Source: Rhineura floridana (Eukaryota > Chordata > Lepidosauria > Squamata > Rhineuridae). From it: a stretch of DNA of 64,000 nucleotides. Position numbers and translations under genes: made by a program. The stretch spans positions 82,388,270 to 82,452,269 of the forward strand of contig NC_084489.1 of NCBI RefSeq assembly GCF_030035675.1. Direction: 5' to 3'. Positions 49,518 through 61,500 of the stretch are shown here, piece by piece. Below the pieces are notes generated by a model. That model did not search any database, had not been told where the DNA came from, and saw nothing but the letters and a program-made list of their open reading frames with translations. Numbering within the stretch: the stretch's first letter is position 1; every line of letters starts with the position of its first letter.

Positions 49518-52500
49518 ATTTATATCCTGCCTTTCCTCCCAGAAGGAGCCCAGGGTGGCAAACAAAAACACTAAAAGCACTTTAAAACATCTTTAGTACA
49601 AAAGACTTAATATGTTTTAAAATTAAAACAAAACATCTTTTAAAACATATTAGAACAAAACATCTTTGAAAAACAATTTAAAAAACGTCTTTAAAAGCAA
49701 TTCCAGCACAGACGCAGACTGATCTCTATGTAAAAGGCTTGCTGAAAGAGGAAGGTCTTCTATAGGCACAGACAAGATAACAGAGATGGTGATTGTCTAA
49801 TATGTAAGGGGAGGGAATTCCAAAGTGGGTGTTGTACTGTGCATGTTTTCTGCAACGTGTCATTGATGAAATCATAGTATATTTTCTTAGTGTTATATGC
49901 CTTCAATTCGATTATGACTTATGGCGACCCTAGGAATCGGCGACCTCCAGTAGCATCTGTTATAAATCATCCTGTTCAGATCTTGTAAGATTAGGTCTGT
50001 GCTTAGTGGTGGATTTATACAGGGCCATCTACACATCATTCCAGTTTATTAGTTGCTCTATGATGCTTCCCCAGGGTCACTGCATTATTGATGTCATTGT
50101 GATTAACATGTGTGTGGCCTACGAGGGATTTGGGAAAGAGAAGGATCCAGCCCACCAGCCAGATCCTTGGCTTAGATCTGTTTCTTTCAATTAACCTCTC
50201 TGACTTTTCACTTACACTCAAGAAACTTTATTCTTCCTACTTTAAGTTACATTCTGGCCGTTGCACTAAGGACACATGATAACCCAGGGGGCACTTCCAC
50301 TTCCCTGTCTGCCCCTCCTCCAAAAACAATCAAAATCCTGGCAGCTGTTGCTGGCAGTCCTTCCGTAGGCAAGCAAAGACTTTTTTTATTTCAACAAGCC
50401 TTTGGAACTGAAAGCTGTTAAGGACAGGTCTTGAAGGGTGCTGCATTGCTATTGTCTAATTGTATTATTTTAAACTGAGTTTGAATTATTTTAACTGTAT
50501 GTATGAATGGTTTTAATACTGTAAATTGTTTAATTTGATTTTAATCTAGACTTTTGTATGTTTTTAATTATATGTGTGCTTTTATCTGGAAGCCGCCGTG
50601 AGTTCCAGTTTTGGAAAAAGGGCGGGGTAAAGATAATGATAATAAATAAATAAATATAAATAATCAGCGCCATGCCTGATATTTTAAAAGCCATTCAAGT
50701 TTGCTTTGCAAACCAAGAGAATTTCCAAACGTGGTGAAAAATGCATTTGGAATAAAATGGCTCAGGCGTGGGATTTGTTTGAAAGGGGATGCTGAAGCAA
50801 GCAAAATTTTGAATGTATGCAGAAGCGGCTCTGGGTGTGACTCATCACATTTTTGCTTTCAGCCTTAGCCAGAGAACACCAGGAACCAGTTGCCATCCTC
50901 TGAGTCATCCTTCAAATTCATGTTATGAATTGCCTGGCCAAGGCCTCATTCTCAAAACTTGTTCTCTCATGTGTTGTAGCCACATGCAATGAAAACTATG
51001 CAATCCCATGATGGCTAGTTATTATCCTATTAATGCATTGCCTGTCATTATGACGGGCTTGGTTTCAGTCTTTGGTTACTGCCAATTATGATGATCCTGA
51101 TGTTGTTGGTACTACAACTCCCAGCATTCTTCAGCATGGCCCCTGCTGGGGCTGATGGCGCAGTCTGGAAGTGAGTACTAAGAGGCCTCTATCAAGTGTG
51201 GCAACTGGAGCATCATCTGAATCAGAGTTCACCTCGTGCCAACATTGGGACCTTGAGGCAGGGGACACGACAGGCAAGAATGCCCCAAACCACCATCCTT
51301 TCTGTTGCATTGCCTGGTGACAAAACTCTCAAGTGTGTGACTTAACACACAGGTAGAGATGGAAGATGTGTCAATTTCAGCTCTGTCAGTTTCTCATTGT
51401 TCCAGTCTTGAACCCAGTTCTCCAAGTTTTTGCAGCAATTTGCATTTTAAAAAATCCTCAAGGAAATTCTTCAGCATTTTAGGGTAAATTTCTCCTACCA
51501 AACACATTTTTGTATGCAGTGTTTACCAATATATATATTGCTCCTAGGGCACCCCAAATTGTGCTCAGATCCCAGCATCCGCCATCTAAGTTTCTAGAGG
51601 CATCTACACATATAACGTAGCATATGCAAAATTTGAGCCTGTGTCCAAAGACCTATTGATACTGTGATGTTTTCTGTTGTTAAAAATTATTTGAACATCA
51701 ACTTAAGAACATAAGAAGAGCCTGGTTGCTGGATCAGGCCAAACGTCCATCTAGTTCAGCATCCTGTTCTCACAGTGACCAGCCAGAGGCACACGTGAAA
51801 AGCTCACAAGCAGGACCTGAGAGGAACAGCACTCTCTCCACTTGTGTGACTTGCAGCAACTGGTATTCAGAGGCATATCGCTTCCTGCAGTGGAGGTAGA
51901 ACATAGCCATCGTGGCTAGTAGCCATTCTTGGCCTTACCCTCCATGAATTTGTCTAAAACCCTTTTAAAGCCATCAAGGTTGGTGGCCATCAGTACATCT
52001 TCATTTCTTTTGTCTGTTCTGAATCTTTGGGCAGGGCTGTAGCTCAGTGGCAAAAGATCTGCTTTGCATGCCGAGGGTGGCATGTTCAGTCCCCAGCAAC
52101 TCCAGGCAAGGCTGAGAGAGATCCTGCCTGAAACTCTGGAGAGCTGCTGCCAGTCAGTGTCGACAGTACAGAGTTAAATGGACCAGTGGTATGATGTGGC
52201 GTAAGGCAGCTTCCTGTGTTCAGTTTCATTGGATGCATCATTTGGCCTGTTTTTTGTTTTTTTAAATGTGTTTTTTGCAAGCCGTTCTGAGGAGTTTTGA
52301 AGGCAAAAGAAATGAATGAGTTGAGACAAAACTCCCAAAACTCTCAGCTTGTGTTAAAACTACCCAAGGAGAGGCCGTATGTAATCACAGCAGATCTGCC
52401 TTGCTGATTCTTAATGCCGCCACAAGGTGGAACATCTAGATTACAAAGCAAAGCTAAGGGTTGAAACAAATGGAATCAGAGAAGGATCATAACACCTATT

Positions 52501-55500
52501 TGGGCATGTTTTTCCTCCCCTCAGATTATCACTCTGGTTACTTGCAGCAGGAGAATTCCATTCATTGGGGCAGATTCAGCACGTAGGCCGTTTCCAGAAT
52601 GTTTTGCTATTTTGTCAGCGGGATTCAGTCTCATAGGGGCAAATTCAGGTTGCACAATGAAAGTGCATTTGGTGCTCCTGTGCAACAAAACTGCTTCCAA
52701 AAAACCCCAAACCCTGACTTCTTATAGTGAGGACAGTGATGAGGAAATGCACTGGAAAGTATAAACTCCCTGCAAACAAATCGAAATGAATGCTCAGTAA
52801 ACAGTGGAACAGTGGAGACTGGTGACTCAAAGGTCAGTGAGGCAGCGAATCCACTCTGAGTTTTAGTCGGAACTTTCAAGGAGTTGAAAGCAACTTGGGC
52901 AGCTCCTTGAAAGTTCAGACTAAAACCTGGGGCGGATTCACTGCTCCACTGAGATCGGAGCCACCAGTTCCCACTGCAGTGGACATCATCCCTGCAAACA
53001 AATGAGGATGAATGTTGTATAAATAGGTAATCTGGAAATTACCACAGATGTAACTAGTACTGGATGGATGGATGGATGGATGGATAATTTAGAGATGGAC
53101 AATCTGCAGCCCCCAGGCCAGATGTGGTCCACGGAGCTGTTCAATCTGGTCCGTGGCCTGTGTTGGCCCCTCCCCCTTCTCTGCCCTGCCACAGAGCTCT
53201 GTATCATCAAGGCAGTTTAAAAACAAAAAGGCTGGTGTCTCTTTGTTGGGGATGAGAGAGCTGCAAAATGTAAAGCCAGAATCTAGCGTGCAACCTAGAA
53301 TGGCTATTAAGCCAGTTTACGCTTGGTAGTGTACAACAAACTGTGGAGAACTTACTTGCCAGTGGGGTATTTTCCCCAAAGCAAATGCCACCTTAAAAAG
53401 AGCGGTTTTCCTCAGGAGTATAGCAGGAGAGGAAGAGGCTAATTTCTTCCTCGGTGACTGCTGTAACTCCGATAATTATGAGCCCCCAGTACCAGATGCT
53501 ATTTTTCTTTTTAAAAAAAGAAATAAACTTGCATGTTAAACGTCACGTCTAGATTGGCCCTGGTCTGCATCTATTCTAAAACAAATACAGTTGGTTCCAC
53601 TGTAAAATTAAAATTGGGGCTATAATCCTATTCAACAGGGGTTGACAACCCTTTTGGGACAGTGGGCACATTTGGGATTTTGAGGAAGTGCCGTGGGCTC
53701 CAGTCACAAAATGGCTGCCGTGGGGTGTGTGGCATAACATTAAATGACTGTCAGGGGTGTGCGGCATAACATTAAATGACTGTCAGGGGTGTGTGGCATA
53801 GCATAAAATCACTGGCACAGAAAAAGAGACAGAACCACAAAATGGTGCAGGAATGCCTGCCCACTGACTCCCACCTCTGTCAGGTGCCCCAGGAATGGGA
53901 AAGAGGCACCTACATCACTTATTCACGGAGATATGCTTTTTGCACCTCTCCTGTGTTCAGAATGGACAGGAGTGCAGGTGCAGGAGTCCAGTCCTGGCAT
54001 CCAATGAAATGTGGGCATGTTTAAAGGGGCATGTTCAGTGTAGGAGAGGCTGGGCCAGTGCAACAGGAACTGAGTAGGAAGAGCCTCTTGTACTTTATGG
54101 ACTTTTGAGGGGATATTTGCCAAGATCTTTTCTGGTCACCATTGGAGGTACTGGAAGGGATACTGATGCCCACAGGCACTACATTGGTGACCCCTGCTGT
54201 ACCCGCACACACGTCCATGAGAGTAAGTCCTATTGAATGCATTGGGGCTTACTTCTGAGTAGTCACATATAGGAATGGGTGAGACTTTCGATTCAGTTGA
54301 CATTTCAAGCAGAATTTATCAAATTCTCAATTTCTGAAACAATAAGAGAACCGAAACACAGCCATCCTTCGAAATTTGCACTTATTACACTTTTGAAGTG
54401 TAGTTCACCAACTAAACAATTTTTATAAAAAATGCATATATTAGAGGAAAGTGTGCATAAAATGAATATATGAGTGAAAATAACATGCAAAAAGGCATGA
54501 TATGATTAGAAAGGGCTTGCAAAAATGTGCACCTTAGTCAAAACTGCCTACAAAAATGTGTTTATTTAGTGGTGGAGAATTTTCATGAAGTTTTTTTTTT
54601 TAAAAATTCAGATTGCTGCAGAAATGTGGAGAACTGAATTTAACATTACAAAAGTGAGAAACTTAAAAAACCGAATTTGACAGATCTTTCTATCCCTACT
54701 CGGGCATGCAGTGTCACCAGTATGCGGATGACACGCAGCTCTATCTCTCATTCAAATCTTCACCGAGGTTGGCTGTAGAAACCCTGTCCAAGTGCCTGGA
54801 ATTGGTGAGTGGCTGGATGGGAAGGAACAAGCTGAAGCTGAACCCTGACAAAACCGAGGTACTTGTGGGAGACAAGGGAAGGTTGGGGGATGTTGACCTG
54901 GTGCTCAATTGGGTACAATTGCTCCTGAAAGACCAGGTCCGCAGCCTGGGGGTCATTCTTGACTCCCAGCTGTCCATGGAGGCTCAGGTCTCGGCTGTGA
55001 GCCAGGCGGTGCTGTATCAACTCCATCTGATACGGAGGCTGCGCCCCTACCTTCCCAACCATCTGCTCCCATCTGTGGTACATGCCCTTGTCTCCTCTCG
55101 CCTAGATTACTGTAATGCGCTGTACGTGGGGTTACCCGTGAAAACGGTCCAGAAGCTGCAACTGGTACAGAATGCGGCGGCTCGCCTGATTAAAGGCAGC
55201 CGCCAGCGAGATCACATCATTCCAGTGTTGAAGGAGTTGCACTGGCTACCGGTTGTTTTCCGGGCCCAATTCAAGGTGTTGGTTCTGACCTTTAAAACCC
55301 TATACGGTTTCGGACCAGTCTATCTGAAGGAGCGCCTCCAACATCATCAGGGATGCCGCTCAACAAGATCAGCCTCAAAAGGCCTTCTCTGTCCCACCAG
55401 TTAAAACAGCTAGACTGTGAGGACTAGGTAGAGGGCTTTTTCAATTGTGGCTCTCACTTTGTGGAATTCCCTCCCAAATGATCTCCGCCATGCCCCCTCT

Positions 55501-58500
55501 ATGATGAGCTTCCGCCGGGCCTTGAAGACCTGGCTCTTCAGGTAGGCTTTTGGGGTGGGTCAAGTTTTATTATTATTGTTGAGATTTTTAATGTTTTAAT
55601 GTATTTGTATGTTTTTATTTTGTACATCGCCCAGAGTGGCTGGACAGCCAGCCAGATGGGCGACTAATAAATTTAATTAATAAATAAACAAAAATAGGAT
55701 TGTACTGTGAGTGTTCTCATAAGTAAGCTAAGCAAGCATTCTTAAGCTACCACCCTATGCTCTCTATCTGGGAATTAAACCCATTGAACTCCATGGGAGT
55801 TATTTCCAAATAGACATGCATAGAACAGTGGTTTTTTTTTTTTTTTTAAATAGGAAACTGTTGTGGCCTGTTTACTCATTCACTCTATTTCACTTTCCCT
55901 CAGTATTTTCTTCCCCATTTTTTGCCACCGTTGACACTCAGCCTTTTCCACATCTCTCTTTTCAGCCCATCCGGCTCTCCCCTGCCACTTTTCGTACACC
56001 CCTTTCCAGGTTCTTCTCCAGAGAACCTTACCTAGAACCAGGACTTCATTGGAACTAGAAATCCTTGGGAAACACGTCCAGGAACATGTTCAGTCCTATC
56101 TACTCGGGAAGATATAAAGTACCAGTGATAAGTAGGGTGTTTCTGAGCATATGCAGAGTGTCTTTTCCTTACTACAATCAATGGTCATCCACTGGAGCAG
56201 GTGTAGGGAACCTTTGACCCTCCTGATGTTGCTAAACTACATCTCCCATCTGCCCCAGCAAGCATAGCCAGTGGCGAGGGATTGTGGGAGTTGTAATTCA
56301 GCAGCATTAGGCTGGCCAAAAGTTCCCCACTTCTGCACTGGAGGAAGGGCTCCCAGGTCAGGGGGTTTGACTTCCAGATACCTGCAGCTGTCAATTAAAG
56401 CAATGTCTGGATGGGAGATTGAATACACCAGCAAGACTAGAAGACCTCTTGCTGCAGGATTCAGGATTCCATTTCTCCCTCCCTACAAGCTGGGCTTCTC
56501 CAGTAGTCTGCTGGTTAGCAGTGGTGTTTTGGTTCTAGGAAAACTGGCCAGCTCTTAAGTGCTGGGGAAATGTTTGAACCTCACCCACCTCTGCACGGGG
56601 CCATTCCGATGCTTATGGTGTGCACAGGACATGGGGAGTGACTTTATAATAAGTCAGGCTGTTGGTCCATCTATTTTAGTTCTGTCCACACTGGCTGGCA
56701 GCTGCTCTCTAGGGTTTCCAGCCATACCTGAAGGGCATTTGGGGGGCATTTCCAGCCCTACCTGAAGACTCTGGGGCTTGAATCTGGGGTCTCCTGCATG
56801 AAAAAGTAGGCACTCTACCACTGAGCTATGGCCCTTCCCCATACTAGGAACATAGGAAGTTGGCTTATATCAAGCCAGACCAGTATTGTACGCCCTGACT
56901 GGCAGCAGCTGTCCAGCGTTTCAGGCAGGGGATGTTCCCAGCCCTAGCTGAAGTTGCTGGGAATTGAACCTGGGACCTTCCGTATGCAAATCAGGTGCTC
57001 TACCACTGTGTTTTGGCAGTGAGCCTGCTGCCAGAAAGCAATTTCTTTATTTCAGAGATACATTCCATCTCCTCTCCTGGATAAAGTTCTGCTGCTGTTT
57101 GCAGCAGAAGCCAGATTTGCAGAGGGCTGATTGGCCAGCCCTTGCGTGACTCATGAATCCACCTGCCACCTGTCCTTGGAGCAGATTTTTTTTTTTAAGA
57201 AGTGCAAAAACCTTTTTTAAAAAAAACAATTAAGCACTGGAAAAGTGTGTGTTTAGAAAATCTTGTCTGAAGCACGCAGGGAGGGTCGACAGTCCGTGGT
57301 CTGTTCTGAATCGAATATGTCACATGTGTCCTTTTGAAGAGTGAATGTGAAGGAAGCAGATCTTACCCCCTGCAAAAAACAAAAATCAAAGCCAACGCTC
57401 ACTGCTTTTTCCAAGGATGTCCGGAGGCAATCTTCAATAATAGGCTTGACCAAAGTAGTTCAGGCATTGGTAATGTTACAACATGTAAGTTGGGACCCCT
57501 ATGCATTTTTTACTCCACGTATGGCCACAAGAACACATTCCCTTAAGAAGCAAGATCTTTTGCATGGAGAAACAACCAAGCACTGTTTTAACGTGTTCCT
57601 AACCGGTCCCTGTTAACCAAGGACATACACTCACACAAGATTGTTCAGCAAAGCTGGTTGTATATAAGAAAGGAAGCACACCTTGATTGCATGCACATGG
57701 ACTAATGTGGAGCAGCATATATCTTAAAATCGCATTTCGTTTAATGAATACATTCACACTCCTGATTCTAAGGAGAAAAAGAGAAACCTGACCTGGAAAG
57801 GAGACAAAGTGGTTTGGGCACAACATTTCTTGGTGGGGCTCAAAATAGGACTAAGAGTAAAGTTATATTTTCCCCAACTCTCGCTAGAGCAATCCAGAAG
57901 TTAGGTGAGAAAAGGTGATCAGGACTCAAGGCTTTGGAACGAGATTTCTGTGCCTATGAGAGTTGCTATTGGTTTATTATTATTATTATCATCAACAACA
58001 GCAACAGCAAGAGTTATATCCTGCCCTTCCTCACAACAGGAGCCCAGTGACCCCAGTTAAACTCTCCTCTTCTAAATCAACAGGCAATTAATTCCAGGCA
58101 ATAGTAGTGTTACCTTTTCCTTGGTCCAGTATTCAATGGTGTCCTAAAGCAGATCCTAGGGAGTGGTGTGAAGATGTGTAGAGGATCGTTGGGACAGAGC
58201 GCACTGCCTAACCTGCGCAAAACTCCGGCCTGAAATGGGATTTTGAATCTCGTAGGTGTGCATGGAAGGGGAGCGCTGATATGGAAGGGGGGAAATAAAA
58301 AGGTTCTTTAGATATTGTATGTTCTGTAACTTTCCTGCTAGATGTCCCTGAAGATTGCCATCTTGCCTACGTGAGATGGACAATATAAATTCCTAAATTT
58401 GGAGTAAACAGTTTTTGTTTCACGATTCATGTCATAAATTGTGTCTCACATGGGCACTGAAGTCTGGTCAAAGGAAATCTATTCCCTGGAGGGAGTGATA

Positions 58501-61500
58501 AACGAACAGTTGGGTATTTCTCCTAGTCACGTCTCTGATTGCTAATTATTACCAATACTTGTCTCGTTGCATTTTTCTGGAATCAGCAAGCCTGGTATTC
58601 AGCTTAATGTCACAAACAGGAGTGGGGGGTCCCAGGGAGGCTGGTCCCAGAATGCAACACAAGCAAGAGAGATGCTATGGCCCACTGACATGAACCAAGG
58701 AAAAGTTTAGTCAAGCGTTTCCCTGTTGCAGTGATTTCAGAGTTGGACTACTGCATTGCACTCTGTGGGTCTTCCCTTGCTGTTGATCCAGAAGCTGTAG
58801 TTAGTGCAGAATACTGCAGCACAGCTGCTGACAGGAGACATACCTTGTGAACATATTACGCCTCTGCTCAGAGATCTGCACTGGTTGCTGGTTAGCTACT
58901 GGGCCAAGTTCAAGGTGTTAGGGTTAGTATTTAAAGTCCTTAATAGCTTGGGCCCAGTTTCCTTGCGGGATTGCCTTGCCCCATATGTGTCCACTCAACT
59001 GCTTCGATCTGCAGAACTGGCACTGTTACAAGTGCCACATAATACTCATTCCATACTCATCAGAAGTCAATCTTTAACTGGGAGGAAGGGCAGGATATTA
59101 ATAATAATAATAATAATAATAAACTGTGGCAGCCCCTATACTTTGGAACTCCCTGCCTGTTGACATCAGGCAGGCATTTTTGCTGTACTCTTTCCAGCAC
59201 TTGCTTAAAACATTTTTTGTTTAGGCAAGCCTATCCAGACATGTAGAAGTTGGCATGTGTTTTAATCTCTTTGTAGCTTACTGTTGATTTTAATTATCTT
59301 TTGATTGTTTTTGAATACCTGTTTTTAACTGTCTCTTTACTGATGATTTTAATTTTTATTTGTAAACTGGTTTGGGGTTTGATAACAATCAAATGGTACA
59401 TAAATTTTGTTTAAATCATATAATAATATACTGGAGATCAGCATTCAACAATACACAGGATTTTGTTAAAAAAGAAAGGGCTGAGGTTATATCAGAAGTG
59501 GGTCCTGTTCCCATTAAAGTAAAGCCACTGCTCACTGAGTCACAGACACTGACGATCCACTGATTTTTCAAGAAGTTATTCACCTGTGTAGAGTTCCTCA
59601 GAGAGGTCTCTTACCATGAGTAAAGGTGGGAGGACTGGGCTCTTAATGTACCCATGTAACATTTTCTTCATCACTTAAGCGCACATGTGCTCCATCATAT
59701 GATCAAGTAATATGGCATGTCACCAGGAAGAATTGTTGAGACATCAGAGTACATTATTTCGTCATCCCTGCTAACACCCCAATGAATACTGAATCATATT
59801 TGTCAGTGATCTAAACATTCTCTAGTCCCCTTACAGGTAGAACTAGCCACGCACCAGCTCCCCTTCATAAATCTGTCAATACTGTTTTGGCACTAAACCT
59901 AATTTCTAGAGGATCGGCTGGTATAGATCCCTCTTGCTGGTTTGGGGTTAGTCATAGAATTAGAAGGCAAGGGTTTTCCAAATTGTGCTGGGGAATCCTG
60001 CATTCCTCAATGGCAGAGTTCCCGAACTTGGTGCTCTCCAGAAGTTTTGGACTACAACTCCCATCATCCCCAGCCAGTAGGGTTCTGTGACCTACAGCCA
60101 CCAAAGCGCTCAGTCCCTCCAATCCCTATGCTATTGAGTGAGGATTTCCCAACTAAACTGATCTTCACTTCCTTTGCACAACTTTCATTGCTTGTCAATT
60201 TATTTATTTATTTATTAAAGCACCTCCCCTCTGAGCAGTTCAAATGCTTGTAAACGTTCCATGACCTTGGAGCAATTTGGCCAATGAGAGAGGGAAATGG
60301 GTCTTTGAAGACAGGCAGGGACAAACACCTGTAGCCTAATTATATATGAGATCCACTTTCCTGTTCTCAGTTAGGCATTAAGGGGACAAAAGAATTTGGG
60401 ACTATAGAGAAAGGAGAAGGGGAAATAGAAAGCATCACCGTAAATTCCCTCCCAGTGCCCATGTGACATGCAAGGCAATCAAGTGTTAATTGCTGGGGAA
60501 CTTTGCCCTCCCTCTCCCAGGATTGGAGCAATACAAGTATAGTATAATTCATCTTCCAGAGTCTCTGTTGCACCCTCCAGTTCCTGCCTGCTGGTGCAAG
60601 AGAACTGTGACTGCCAAACGTCACTCTCCTAAATTTGAAGCCGCCTCCTCCTCCTCCTCCTCCTCTGGTGTTGCTGCTGCTTGGAAAGCCTTTTGACTGA
60701 GTTGTTTAACAACAAGGATCTTGTGGAAGTCTTGGGTTGATCAGGGAACCGGTTGAACTGGGGACTCCCTGATGCCTATCAGTTCTCCCGGTGCCTCACT
60801 TGGAGGGCCATGCAGTGCTTCAGAAGGCAGCCCAAACTCAGCAAGTCCCAAGAAAACCTCTTGCTGGAAGAGAGCCGGAAGGTGGCAGCTCTGAATGGGA
60901 AGAGACTGGGTAAGGGGCTGGTGCCAGCCAAATCCCGTCACGGATCTGTTACTTATTGGCAACGCTCTGCCGGCGTCTGGGCAGATGTTTTAATCTCTTC
61001 TCCACCGTTAAGGGAACCTGAGAAGTTATTTGCGTGCCTTTTGAACTCCTCTGCGTGTGTGTATATATATATGGGCATGTGTGATGTTCAGTTCAGCCCT
61101 TATTGAAGACCTCTACTTTGCAGAGTGGAGATTTTAGAAAAATCCCAGTCAGGATCTGTAGTGGAACTGAGACTGTTTTTAGTGCTGATGTGTGTGTCTT
61201 TTTAAAACTGTTAATTGCCTTGTATTCATTGGAAGCGGTCATACATATGTATATATTTTATTCTCCTCTTCAAGCTCGTTGCTTGGATGAGGTATTCCTG
61301 ATGTTTTGGGCACAATAATCGTTGGAGAAGCTGCTTTGGCTCTTTTGTTGTTGCTGTTTTTAAGTGATAACATCTGAGAGAAGTGGGAGGGCATTTGAAG
61401 GAAATACCCCTGCAATTAGTTTCCTGCTGTCGGAATGGGGTATTATTATTATTATTCCAAAAGTCACCTCTGTTGCTCTGAAATATTGTAAGCTGAAAAA

